This document shows, one piece after another, positions 11,421 to 23,743 of a stretch of 64,000 nucleotides of DNA. A model generated the notes under the pieces. It was not told the origin of the DNA. It did not search any database and worked only from the letters and a program-made list of their open reading frames with translations. Position 1 is the stretch's first letter; each line of letters starts with the position of its first letter. The DNA is from Hordeum vulgare subsp. vulgare. Lineage: Eukaryota > Streptophyta > Magnoliopsida > Poales > Poaceae. The stretch covers positions 399,417,993-399,481,992 of the forward strand of contig NC_058520.1 in NCBI RefSeq assembly GCF_904849725.1, read 5' to 3'. A program made the translations under genes and the position numbers.

Positions 11421-14400
11421 ATGTCAGCTCATGAATCACTAGGTTCTCATCAACTTAACTCATTTGCAGCGTTCCTCAAAGAAACTTTACCAGTGTCATC
11501 AGAGTCTTCAAAAGTGCAAATTCCTCAGCAAAAGTCTCTGTTGAAGAAAATGGAAGATGACATAAAGCAAAAAGGAGGAAAGAAACTTGAACAGAACACT
11601 GCAGTTGATATTCCTGAAGAAATATACGTTGACTACTGTACACTTGATGAGGAAATATATGGCAAAGAAACCATGCCGAAGCGTAAGATAAGGCTTCAGA
11701 AAATCGAACGCAGGTGGACTAAGGTGTGGAAGGAATATCGCTATGTAACTCCTAAGTATGTGAAGAAATTCGCCCTCAAGCCACCATGCAAGAGGCCTCC
11801 TCTGGGTAATCAACAGGCTGCACATCCCTCAAGTGTTGAAACAGTTGAGGATTACCCTGAGGAGAAAGACAAACATTTGTCTAAGCTACAGAGGAAAGCA
11901 GAAGCTGTAGTGAAGAAATTCAATGAGGACTCTTCAGCTGCTGCCACTGCCGCCACCTCTTCAGCTGCTGAAGCATCTGGTACAACTATTCCTTAGAAGA
12001 AGACTGTGCAAAAGAAACGTAAGGCCTCAGTGCCAAAAGAGCAATTGCCTCAGAAGGCTGCACCAGTGCCAAAACCTTCAATAGAACTATAGTCCTCACA
12101 GCCCGAACAAAAGCAGATAGTTAAGCATCAGCCTACTCATTCTAGCTCCTCAGTGCCATCTGCCACGAGCTTTGCTATAAAGTCTTCACCAACTCTTTTG
12201 AAGACTAAAATGACTGATGGAAGAGGCATCAGGCCCAGTCCGAGCAAAGTCATCGACATTCCTTGTGCATCAAAAGGAAGTGAGGAATTCGATGATGAAA
12301 CTCTTCAAGCAATCATCAGAAACAAGCAGGAACGAGTTGCACAAGCTTCACGCAACTCTATTCCTCTTGCCATGGACCCCAAGGTTCTGCTGGATTTCAT
12401 CAATGTCTGGTATGAAAATCCAAACACTCCCATTGATGACTTGAAGCTTCCCCATGGCCTCAGTCACATGGTTGCCACATTCATCAATGAGGCAAAATGG
12501 AAAGAACAACAAGCCAAGCAAGCAAAGGCTGCTAAACTGAAGAAGGAGAAATTCCTCAAGCAGAACCTCCTCAATCTGACGCCTGAAGCTCTTGTTTCAA
12601 CCCAGGCTGAACTGAAAACCTTGACAGATAAGTACACGAGCCTATCTTATCGACAAAGTATCAAGGTGAATTTCATGAAGTTTGCAACAGATGCAGTTGA
12701 TGAATACAATAAGAAAGCTGCTCCTCCTATGCAGCAAAAGCTACCTGAGTCTAGTTATTCGGTTCAGCTGATAGAAGAAGATGAAGCTGATGAACCCGCT
12801 GCTGAGGAAATTCCTCAATATACTCCAGCTGATGAATCTGCTCCAGCTCAAGAAAATGTTCGAGCTGAAGAAAATGCTTCAGCTGAGGAAACTGTCAGGA
12901 TTGTGTCTGCATCAGGTCCAGACGAAACAATTCCTTCACCGCAACCCTCAAAGGTGAAGAAGATGATTCCGTCTGCATCAGACGTGGAGAAGACCAAAGC
13001 CGCTGAGAAAGAAGCAAAGAAGAGAAAAGCTTCAATGACCTCAGAATCCTCAGAGGCCAAGTGCCCAAAGGTCACTCAAACTGAATCTTCAACTGCCCCA
13101 GTGGATGCTACGCCTCTGAATGTAGCTCCATCCTACTCACTGGTTCCCTTCGGGGTTGACTATGTCATTCCCGAAGAAGATGACGAAATGGAAGATGATG
13201 AAAGTGAAGAAATCATAGACGGGGAAATACAATATGATGACAGTCCTCAACCCTCCATTCCTCAAAAGACCTCTGATGACATTGATTGCACCACTCCAGT
13301 TTTTCGTGATGATTTCTGGGAAGAGACTCATCGCTCACCAAGGTCTAACCAAATCCCTCCTACTCCTGCTGCAACATAAATCCCCACAGGATCTGATGGG
13401 AAGACCGTCTGTGAAGAATCTGCTCAAGTATCAGCTGCAACAGCTGAAGATAATGCAGCAACCAATGCTACAACTGCCTCCTCCTCCAAGCAAATTCCTC
13501 AAGCTGAAGAAAATCCTCAACTTGAAGAAAAAGGTCAGAATGAAGAAAATGCTCCTACCCCTAACACCGAAACTGCTATTGTTGTGGTCAATACAGAAAC
13601 AACAATGATAGTAGCTCATCCTCAAGAATAGTAGCACAATCTTCAACTGCAGCAAAATCAGCCTTTTTCGAAGAGGCCAAAGTTTCAAAAGGAAGCATTT
13701 TGTGAAGAATGTATGTACTTCACATGCGCAAATCCGTATGATAAGCTTCGCATCAGGCACCGGAAATTCTGGACGAGGACTCAGCTTAACTACTATGCCT
13801 CTGTGCTCTGTGGAAGGAACAAAATATTTCAGCTCGAGCATATTCCTCACGTTGACATGGGAGAAATTCCTTGCTTCACTCCAGTCCTCAATGTTCTTCA
13901 CGAAGCTGGACTGCTCCCTCTCTGCACTGACATAGGTGACTTGAACAGTGCCATAATTCTTCAGTTCTACTCCACTTTGCATATCACTGGAGACCCGAAG
14001 GATGTCAACACTTGGGTGGTGGACTGGATGACTCAGCACAAGCACTACAAAGCGCCTACCACTGAATTGCTTCATGCGCTTCCAGTCTCAATTCCCTCAG
14101 AAAATGCGGTGCTGATGTATGACAAACGTGAGCTGCCCAACAGACTGATGGAAGTCCTCATGAAGCCTTTGGCCAAGGATCAACCTCCAAGGACTCACTT
14201 CCTCGTCCAATACTTGAAGTATGAACCACGAACCGTCTACAGAATCCTGGCCAATGTCATCGCTCCTATCAAAGGCCATGACGATGAAGAAGATGTCGTA
14301 GGCATCATGAATAATATCCTCTTCAATATCATCCATGCCATACCAATAAACCTTCAGGACTTCTTCCTGAGGACTTTGGCTGATAATGCTTTGTCGCCTT

Positions 14401-15074
14401 TCGACATGAAGATTTATGCTCCGTGGATCATGAGATTCATCAGAAGCAGGTCAGGCATCAACTACCATGTTGATTTTCCTAATCACATTGGATATCTGCC
14501 GCCCATCAGAATCATCAAGAACACATTTGAAGTTGTTGAAGGCAAAGGAAAATCTGTGATTGATGAAGGAAATTGGCCCCTTGATGGCCAGTTTCGCGAA
14601 GCAGAGTCATATTCTGCATATGATGACACTGCTACCCAAGATCCACCAAGCCCTGCTGACCCAAGAGTGGTGAATAAACGAGAGCTACTCCTCAGTCTTC
14701 ATTAGAAGGTCGATCGCAATCACAAATGGGTAAAACGTCAACTCAGTGCCATTGTGAAAACCCTCAACGCGACTCAGAATGCACTGAGGAAAAATCACTA
14801 TTCTCTTCATGAGGTGTTTGATCGTATGTGGGCCACCTTTGCTCATCTGAAGACTTAAGAGGAACTTGAGGAATTGGAGTTTACTCAGGACTTTGACTGG
14901 TCATGGCCTGCCAAGAAGAAATTCAAGCCAATTCGAGTGCCTGACCTTGAGGACAGTTCTTTTTCTTCATTCCGCACCGCAGAATCTGATAAAGAACCAG
15001 AAGACATTGCAGCTGGTCCAAGGAAGAAGCCTGTCGCCAAGAATCCTCATGCCTCTTCATCAGCCAAGAAGTGA
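11421..15074 (+). pseudogene. Maximus-1 third ORF (env-position protein of unknown function), broken
   Basis: One frame runs for about 1218 codons from ATG 11421 (an in-frame ATG also lies at 11373) to TGA 15072-15074. It is interrupted by TAG 11994, a TAG near 12090, TAA 13377, TAG near 13629, TAG 14703 and TAA near 14856. The N-terminal half is Lys/Glu-rich and low-complexity with Ala/Glu/Pro repeats. A compact globular-looking region of about 330 residues (13660-14700) follows, starting FSKRPKFQKEAF and including LNYYASVLCGRNKIF and RTLADNALSPF. A charged tail ends in KNPHASSSAKK. No signal peptide or membrane segment is evident. The position is that of env-like ORFs in SIRE elements, and the globular part reminds me loosely of Athila-type ORF1 proteins. 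Function unknown. Confidence 0.7.
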
Positions 15075-15602
15075 AAATCTTCATGGGGCATTAGTACTCA
15101 GCTTTGTCCCTTTCCCTCACTTGATGACAAAGGGCAAGAAATCTGAGTTAGTCTTCACGCGGGATATATTTTGGGGCTTATGAACTTTATTAAGTTACAA
15201 ACTCTTGATTCTTCTGAAGTGTTTTATGTAATGAGTTGTAACTTAAGACCGATGGTACTCTGACTTTTTTGAACTTTTTCTTCACATGCTTATTCCTTAA
15301 AATATATTTATGCAGGCATGCTAAAATTCGCCAGATACCATTTCTCATCATGCATTCTCAAATTCCTCATTTTATATGTCAAATGTATGCATTATTGACA
15401 AGATACACGGGGAGATCTCCATGATATAAATCATCAATGTGCATTTGGTGTGAAAAGAAAATTCCTCAAAATATGCACATCTTCACGGGAAGTCTCTAAG
15501 TATCTTGATTTCAAATTCCTCAAACTCAGTATTTACACTTCATATTTGTATCCCCGTTCAAAACTTAACCTTATTGTCATCAACCACCAAAAAGGGGGAG
15601 AT
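15075..15602 (+). other. Maximus-1 3' untranslated region and polypurine tract
   Basis: Noncoding sequence ends in a purine-rich tract (about 15587-15602, CCAAAAAGGGGGAGAT) directly before the LTR. This is the expected PPT for plus-strand priming. Confidence 0.75.
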
Positions 15603-17012
15603 TGTAAGTGCATCTAGTGCCCTTTGTGATTTTGGTGTTTTGAAGACTTATAGGTTAAGTAACTAATGTGTTTATAAGTGTACACAGGCTCTATAAGTCG
15701 CTGAGGAGTTTGAGTTATACGATGAATATCGACCACTAAAAATGTATGTCTTCGGCTGAAGAAATTGGTCTTATGCTGAAGACTTTGATCGTGAAGAAAT
15801 TGCGATGAAATTGATATTCCTCATCAAGATATTGAAGATGAGGAATTCGGTGTGTCCTGAAGAAAATCAGTCTGAAGACTTTCAAGCGTGAATATTTATT
15901 CTTTTTGTTTCATTTTCTTTACTCTTGAGTCATAGGAACACCGTACTGTTAAAGGGGGTCGAGGTAATACTACGGAATGAATTTCCTCATGATGCTCAAC
16001 CCAAACCTAAACCTACAAAAGCCTCAAGTGAGGAATATGAGAGACATGAGGACTCTCGTAGTTGAGAGTCCCGACTGTTGCCGCGATTCGTGCCACCTCA
16101 CAGATCTTATCCACACCAACGGTCATAATATTTAAGGGCATTTATGTCAAATCATGTCAGGATTTTCCCAGGCTATAAATAGCCACCCCCAACAACCACT
16201 AGTTGGTTGGCTGCTCCGCGAGAAACTGACACTTGTCATTTAGAGCAACCCAATTCCTCAGAGTCTTCGAGAGTAAATCATCAAGTGAGGAAATACCCCA
16301 AACACCAAACCACAAACCAAAAACCAAGTGATTGAGCATCACTGAAGAATTTCTTCCTGTGTGGAACTGAAGCCTTTTACCTTTGAGGACTGTGCATCCT
16401 CCATACAGTTAGGCATCATGGTCTAGAGCAATCCAACAGTCAATTGTGGATCGCCGGGTGACCGAGTTTGTGAGGTTTTGGAAGTCTGCCCTGAAGACTT
16501 ACCATGAGTGTTGGCCGAGGACTGTGTGTCCTTAGCTCAAGGAGAATACGGTAGGGACTGTGTGTCCCGGGACTGTGTCCTTTGGTTTCAATACCAAGCC
16601 GCTCCAAACCAGACGTATGACTGTCACAGCAGTTGGAACTGGGTCATCAACAACTGTCTTCATCGTGATACGGGTTCTATTTCTTCAACACTTTCAATTC
16701 CTCAAATATTGTATGTTGAAGACTATCATTGTCACTGTTTGAAGAATTTGCTGAAGAATTTCCTTGACTTTCCTCAACCTCAAATTCTTCATGCCAGTTA
16801 ATCTTCACCTGCTTGTTCTGTGCAAAACGTGTTTCTTAATCTTCATCTAGAAATCTGTTGTTGTAATATTTGCACCTCTCGTCCTGCGCTGTTTCAGCTA
16901 CACTTTATTCATCAGTGAGGAATTTCCTCAAAAGGAATTTCCTCAACGATGAAATTCTAAAAATCGCCTATTCACCCACCCCCCCCCCTCTAGTCGATAT
17001 AACGCACTTTCA
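15603..17012 (+). repeat. Maximus-1 3' LTR
   Basis: This 1410-bp LTR begins TGTAAGTGCATCTAG and ends ACGCACTTTCA. A TATA box (TATAAATA, 16174-16181) marks the promoter. Near the 3' end are two palindromes, GAGGAATTTCCTC (16917-16929) and AGGAATTTCCT (16933-16943), followed by a C-rich block and CTCTAGTCGATATAA. It is homologous to 41842-43254. Confidence 0.88.
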
Positions 17013-18075
17013 CGTATGATACATTAAAGGAATTCCTCATGAAGAAGGCTTCAAACCTGGTTCACTCGATCCAACTCTTTTCACTAAATCCTATGATAAT
17101 GAACTATTTGTGTGCCAAATATATGTCGACGACATTATCTTTGGTTGTACTGATAAACGTTACAATGATGAATTTGCTTACATGATGAGTGAAGAATATC
17201 AGATGTCTATGATGGGGGAGCTGAAATTCTTTTTAGGTCTTCAAATTCGTCAACATCGCAATGGCATCTTTACATCACAGGGGAAATACCTCAAGGATGT
17301 TCTGAGGAAATTCGACATGCATGAATGCAAAGGCGTCAATACTCCTATGCCTACCAACGGCCACCTCTGCACTGACGAAAATGGTAAAGATTTCAATCAA
17401 TAGGTATATCGCTCGATGATTGGCTCTTTATTGTATCCATGTGAATCTAGGCCAGATATAATGCTTAGTGTTTGCATGTGTGCTTGTTTTCAAGCAAACC
17501 GAAGGAATCACACCATAAGGCTGTGAAGCATATTCTTCGATACTTAGCTCACACACCAATACTAGGATTATGGTACCCCAAGGGCTCAAATCTTCATATC
17601 GTTGGATATTCTAATTCTGATTATGCTGGTGACCGTGTGGATCGCAAGTCAACATGAGGCACATGCCATTTTCTCGGAAGATCATTAGTCTGTTGGTCCT
17701 CAAAGAAGCAGAAATGTGTTTTCTCTCTCCACTTCTGAAGCTGAGTACATTGCTGCTGGATCCTGCTGTGCTCAACTGCTATGGATGAAACAAACCCTCA
17801 CAGACTACGACATCAACATGAAGAATGTGCCTCTCTATTGCAACAATGAGAGTGCAATCAAGATCGCCTACAACCCAGTACAACACTCGAAGACTAAGCA
17901 CATCCAGATTCATCATCATTTTCTTCGGGACCATGTCCTCAAGGGAAAAATCATCATTCATCATGTGAAGACTGACAATCAACTAGCAGATATTTTCACT
18001 AAGCCCTTGGATGAGAGAAGGTTTTGCAAGTTGCGGTGTGAGCTAAATATCTTAGAGTCTTCAAATGTTTTGTGA
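17013..18075 (+). pseudogene. Maximus-2 reverse transcriptase (C-terminal part) and RNase H
   Basis: The segment corresponds to 9048-10110 of Maximus-1 and is about 95 percent alike by eye. YVDD is at 17122-17133. A TAG at 17401-17403 breaks the frame, a one-base deletion near 17497 shifts it, and a TGA near 17656 and another shift near 17715 follow. RNase H motifs (a DYAGD block, a CNNESA block, [13 protein letters not shown]) and the conserved end KPLDERRFCKLRC are still readable. It is non-functional. Confidence 0.82.
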
Positions 18076-18754
18076 AAACAAGCACACATCCTAACACTTC
18101 TGCAAAATTGATGACTTAGATGTGAAACACACGAAGAATCAATTTTCTTCAATCAATGAAGAATATCACTCTTAGTGTGATGAAATTAATGAAGAATTTG
18201 GTTCTCACGGCCCTATGGCAATTGTACGCGGTGCGTGAAATCGTAATTCTTATACGGTGGGTCACGCCACCACCCAACTTTGAAATTCTCCAAGCTGTTT
18301 TTCTTCAAAGTTGAAATTCATCAATCTGATACTTTGTCACAAAATCCTCAAGTTTTTTCGAGATCATCAAAATCTTCAAATTCTTCAAAACATTTGATGA
18401 TTTTCATTTGCCAATAGCTCAGTCTTCAAATTGATATTTCATCTAAGTGAATGTGATCGGACCCGAATCCCCTTTATGTTAAGCTCAACCAGTCTATTCA
18501 TTTCTTCATATGCGTTCTACTTGACACTTGTTCAAAATCCTCATTGTGTCCTTGTCAGCTGAGTACTTTGCAACGAAATCCTCAAAACTTCAAAAATCAT
18601 TTTTTATAACGTTACACAGTAACTGACCCACTTTCCATGATCGGATAACCACGAACTCCACCGCTTCAATCATGGGGTCCACGTGTTGTGCGGAGACGAA
18701 TGGGCAAGGGCAGTTCGGTTCGAAAGTTTAGGTCGAACAGTTTTTCACCTGAGC
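18076..18754 (+). other. Maximus-2 spacer between pol and third ORF
   Basis: Homologous to 10111-10811, with no credible ORF. It is slightly shorter because a TA-rich segment near 10430-10460 of Maximus-1 is missing here. Confidence 0.6.
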
Positions 18755-18763
18755 TATAAATAG
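18755..18763 (+). promoter_or_regulatory. Internal TATA box ahead of third ORF (Maximus-2)
   Basis: TATAAATAG lies in the same context as the box at 10812, followed by a C-tract and the same 5'-UTR-like leader. Conservation between the two copies shows this is a family feature. Promoter activity is inferred. Confidence 0.5.
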
Positions 18764-19027
18764 GCCCTTACCCCCCCCCCCTCAGTCAAAACTCTTCGTC
18801 CTCTCGTCTTCTCTCCGGTCGAGCTCAACCCTAGCGCCACCGCTAGCAATCTCGTCGCCGGTGAGGAAAAGCTTCACTGCCTCGCCGTCGCCGAACTCAC
18901 GGCGGAAGCGGAATCTCTCCCTCCGCCACCGCCGTAGCTGATTTCTGCCGCCAAGTTAAGCGCAGAAGATCTGAACCGAAGAGCTTCACTCTTTTACTGC
19001 TCCTGTTCTTCGTGTTCTTCGCTCAGG

Positions 19028-19103
19028 GTAATCAAAATCTTATTTTATTGCCTTTGTTGATCCATTATTTCACTTTAGACTCTCGAAATCTGTTTTTCCT
19101 CAG
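19028..19103 (+). other. Putative 76-bp leader intron (Maximus-2)
   Basis: The donor CAGG|GTAATC and acceptor TTTTTCCTCAG| are equivalent to 11087-11162 and give exactly the same length. Confidence 0.5.
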
Positions 19104-19362
19104 AGTGTCTGTCAGCCACGCACACTCATTCCTCAAAGACTTGATGAATTTCACTAAGCCACTCAAATTCTTCATGAGATTCCTCAGTTGTGTAAATTCT
19201 CGAATCTGCACAACTCTGGAACCCAAGATCAGAATGCTTAGCCAAATTCCTCAACCCATTGGTCAAATTCCTCAACTTCTAAAATTTTCAATTTCTTCAA
19301 ATCTGAGAACGCATATGACCTCTCCAAATTCTTCGCACCTATACTCTGTTCACAGGTACAAA

Positions 19363-22079
19363 ATGTCAGCTGATGAATCACTAGGTTCTCATCAACTTAA
19401 CTAATTTGCAGCGTTCCTCGAAGAAACTTTACCAGTGTCATCAGAATCTTCAAGAGTGCAAATTCTTCAGCAAAAGCCTCAGTTGAAGAAAATGGAAGAT
19501 GACAGGAAGCACAAGGGAGGAAAGAAGCTTGAACAGAACACAACTTTTGAGATTCCTGAAGATATATACGCTGACTACTGCACTCCTCATGAGGAAATAC
19601 ATGGCAAAGAAACATGGCGAAACGCAAGATAAGGCTTCAGAAAATTGAACACAGGTGGGCTAAGGAGTGGAAGGAGTACAAATATGTTACTCCCAAATAT
19701 GCGAAGAAATTCGCCCTCAAGCCACCTTGCAAGAGGCCTCCTCAGGGTGATCAACAAGTTGCTCATCCCTGAAGCATTGAAACTATTGAGGATTACCCTA
19801 ATGAGAAAGACAACTATTTGCCTAAGTTACAGAAGAAGGCAGAAGCAGCCATGAAGAAATTCAATGATGACTCTGCTGCTGCTGCCATTGCGGCCACCTC
19901 TTCAGCAGTCGAGGCTTCTCGTACAGCTATTCCTTAGAAGAAGACTGTGCCAAAGAAACCAAACGCCTCAGTGCCATAAGAGCAATTGCCTCAAAAGGTT
20001 GCACCAGTGCCAAAATGTTCAACAACACCACAGTCCTCACAGCATCAACAGAAGCAGATAATTAAGCATCAGCCTGCTCAATCAAGTTCCTCAGTGTCGT
20101 CTGCCACGAGCTCTCGTGCAAAGTATTCACCACCACTATTGAAGACTAAAACGACTGTTGGAAGAGGCATCAGGCCCAGTCCTAGCAAATTCATCAACGT
20201 TCCTTCTGCATCAGAAGGAAGTGAGGAATTTGATGATGAAACTCTTCAAGCTATCATCTGAAACAAGCAGGAAAGAGTTGCTCAAGCCTCAGGCAACTCT
20301 ATTCCTCTTGCCATGGACCCTAAGGTTCTGCTGGACTTCATCAACATTTGGTATGAAGATCCAAACACTCCCACTGATGACTTGAAGCTTCCCCCTAGAG
20401 TAAGCCACATGGTTGCAACTTTCATCTACGAAGCAAAATGGAAAGAACAGCAAGCCAAGCAAGCAAAGGCTGCTAAACTCAAGAAGGAGAAATTCCTCAA
20501 GCAGAATATCCTCAAGTTGACGCCTGAAGCTCTTGTATCAACTCAGGCTGAACTGAAAACCTTGAAAGATAAGTACACAAGTCTATCTGATCATCAAAGT
20601 GTCAAGGTGAATTTCATCAAAGTTGCAACAGCTGCAGTTGATGTATACAACAAGAAAGCTGCTCCTCGTATGCAGCAAAAGCTACCTGAGTCTAGCTACA
20701 CGGTCCAGCTGACAGAGGAAGATGAACCCCATGAACCTGTTGCTAAGGAAATTCATCAAGATGCTCCAGCTAAAGAAACTGTTCCAGCTGAAGAAAATGC
20801 TTCAGCTGAGGACACTGCCAGGACTGAGTCTGCACCAGCTCCTGATGAAACTATTCCTTCACATCAACCCTCAAAGGTGAAGAAGATGATTGCGTCTGCA
20901 TTAGACATGAAGAAGACCAAAACTGTTGAGAAAGAAGCAAAGAAGAGAAAAGCTTCAATGACCTCAGAATCCTGAGAGGCCAAGCGCCAAAAGGTCACTC
21001 AGTCAAAGTCTTCAACTGCTCCGGTGGATGCTACTTCTCTGAATGTAGCTCCATCCTACTTAATCGTTCCCTTCGGAGTTGACTACGTCATTCCCGAAGA
21101 TGATGAAGAAATGGAGGATGCAGAAGATGAAGAAATCATGGATGAGGAAATACTAATTGATGATATTCCTCAATCCACCATTCCTCAAACGACCTCTGAA
21201 GAAATTGTGGGTGACGATGAAACTGGGTGCAACACTCCAGTTATTCATGATGACTTTTGGGAAGAAACTCATCGCTCACCGAGTTTACTCAAATTCCTCA
21301 TACTCCTGCTGCAACAGAAATCCTCACAGGATCTGATGGGAAGACCTTCCGTGAGGAATCTGCTCAAGAATCAGCTGCATCAGCTGAAGATAATGCAGCG
21401 ACTAATGCTACAACTGCCCCCTCCAACAAGCAAATTCCTCAATCCAAGGAAAATCCTCAACCTGATGAAAATGCTTAGAATGAAGAAAATGCTCCTGCCC
21501 CAAACACTGAAACTGTTATTGTTGTGGTGAACATAGAAACATCAATGATAGTGGCTCCTCCTAAAGAACAACAACACAATCTTCAACCGCAGCAGAACCA
21601 ACCTTTCTCCAAAAGGCCAAAGTTCCAAAAGGAGGCATTCTATGAAGAACGCATGTACTTCACTAGTGAAAATCCTTATGATAAGCTTCACATCAGGCAC
21701 AGAAAGTTTTGGACAAGGAACCAACTCAACTACTATGCATCAGTGCTCTGTGGGAGGAACAAGATATTTTAGTATAAGCATATTCCTCACTACGGTATGG
21801 AGGAAATACCTTGCTTCACTCCAGTCCTCAACGTTCTTCACAAAGCTGGATTGCTGCCTCTTTGCACTGACATTGGGACTGGAACAACGACATCATTCTT
21901 CAGTTCTACGCCCCACCGCACATCTCTAGCGACCCAAAGGATGTCAACACTTGGTTTTTGGATTGGATGACTCAGCACTGCACTACAAAGCGCCTGCCAC
22001 TGAATTGCTTCGAGCTCTTCCAGTCTCAATTCCCTCAGAGAATGTGGTGCTGATGTATGATGAACGTGAGCTGCCCAAC
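19363..22079 (+). pseudogene. Maximus-2 third ORF, N-terminal and central part
   Basis: This is homologous to 11421-14130 of Maximus-1. It starts at ATG 19363; in this copy the frame is open further upstream to 19012, hinting that the ancestral N-terminus may be longer. Stops and shifts occur soon after the start (TAA ~19402) and around 19619, 19770, 20260, 20973 and 21475. The central low-complexity Lys/Glu/Pro/Ala region and the beginning of the globular region (FSKRPKFQKEAFYEERMYF, 21608 on) are recognisable. It is cut at 22079 in codons for ELPN by the Angela insertion and resumes at 40375. Confidence 0.72.
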
Positions 22080-23743
22080 TGTTGGAAATATGCCCTAGAG
22101 GCAATGATAAAATAGTTATTATTATATTTCCTGTTTCAACATAATCATTTATTATCCATGCTAAAATTGTATTGAATGAAAGCATAGATACATGTGTGGA
22201 TATATAGACAAAACAATGTCCCTAGTAAGCCTCTAGTTGGCTAGCCAGTTGATCAAGGATGGTTAAGGTTTTCTAACCATATGCAAGTGTTGTTACTTGA
22301 TAACTAGATCACATCATTAGCAGAATGATGTGATGGACAAGACCCAAATTATAAACGTAGCATGTGATCGTGTCATTTTGTTGCTATTGTTTTCTGCGTG
22401 TCAAGTATTCATTCCTATGACCATGAGATCATGTAAATCACTGACACCAGAGGAATACCTTGTGTGTATCAAATGTCACAACGTTACTGGGTGACTATAA
22501 AGGTGCTCTACAGGTATCTCCGAAGGTGTCCGTTGAGTTAGCATGGATCAAGACTGGGATTTGTCACTCCGTGTGACGGAGAGGTATCTCGGGGCCCACT
22601 CGATAATACAACATCAGATATAAGCCTTCCAAGCAATGTGACTCAAGTGTAAGTCACGGGATATTGTATTACGGAACGAGTAAATAGACTTGCTGGTAAC
22701 GAGATTGAAATAGGTATAGAGATACCGACGATCAAATCTCGGGCAAGTAACATACCGAAGGACAAAGGGAATGTTATACGGGATTATATGAATCCTTGGC
22801 ACACTTGAGGTTCGATGACGTTTGAGTATAGTTGAGTTATAGGTGTTGGTGACCGAAGGTTGTTAGGAGTCCCGGATGAGATCACGAACGTCATGAGGGT
22901 TTCCAGAATGGTCCGGAAACGAATATTGATATATAGGATGGTTTCATTTGGTCACCGGAAAGATTTCGGGCATTACCGAAAGTGTACCGCGAGTGACGAA
23001 TGGGTTCCGGGTATTCACCAGGAGGGGGCCACCCACCCGGGAGTGAGCCCAATAGCAGTAGGGTGGCGCACCAGCCCTTAGTGGGCTGGTGAGGCCAGCC
23101 CAAGTGGGCTATGGTGCCACAAGAAGAAAAAACCAAAGGAAAAAAAAAGGAAAGAGGGAGGTGGGAAGGAAGGAGTGGACTCCTCCTTCCCCAAACCGAA
23201 TTCGGGTGGGAGTCCACCTCCTCCTCTCGGCCGGCGCCCTTGGGGCTCCCTTGAGCCCCAAGGCTATCCCCTCCCCACCTCCTATATATATTTGTGGTTT
23301 TAGGACTTTTGAGACACAACTTTGCCACATGCAACTCAAACCTATACCTCGTAGTTCTTCCTCTAGATCATATTTATGCGGATCTCGGGCGGAGCCGTGC
23401 AGGAATAGATCATCACCATCACCGGCGCGCCATCGCGCTGCTGGAGAACTCATCTACTTCACCGCCTCTCTTGCTGGATCAAGAAGGCAGAGATCGTCAT
23501 CGAGCTGTACGTGTGCTGAACGCGGAGGTGCCGTCCGTTCGATGCTAGATCGGGACGGATCGTGGGACGACGGTGATTTGAATCACGAAGATGTACCACT
23601 ACATCAACTGCATTTCTTAACGCTTCCCACTTAGCGATCTACAAGGGTAAGTGGATCCAATCTCCCTCTCGTAGATGAACATCATCATGATAGGTCTTCG
23701 TGTGCGTAGGAAACTTTTGTTTCCCATGCAACGTTCCTCAACA
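22080..23743 (+). repeat. Angela-type 5' LTR
   Basis: This 1664-bp LTR has a TATA region (CCTATATATATTTG, 23280-23293). Relative to the 3' LTR it lacks 132 bp, deleted between two GCACA repeats (the 3' LTR holds them at 39629 and 39761). The expected initiator-type PBS does not follow: the internal domain begins GTGTAATCTCGAGTAG. Confidence 0.9.

Larger units (their letters stand above)
4796..17012 (+). mobile_element. Maximus-1: SIRE/Maximus-like Copia element, 5'-truncated
   Basis: The order is gag, protease, integrase, reverse transcriptase, RNase H (Copia order), then a large third ORF, a PPT and a 3' LTR (15603-17012). The extra ORF in the env position and the overall size fit the SIRE lineage, and the LTR terminus and wording fit the Triticeae family Maximus (recognised from memory). 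The 5' LTR, PBS and gag N-terminus are absent because the left end abuts a Gypsy LTR at 4795. The right end lies in the reverse transcriptase of a second copy (Maximus-2). All ORFs carry stops, so the element cannot move by itself. Confidence 0.8.
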
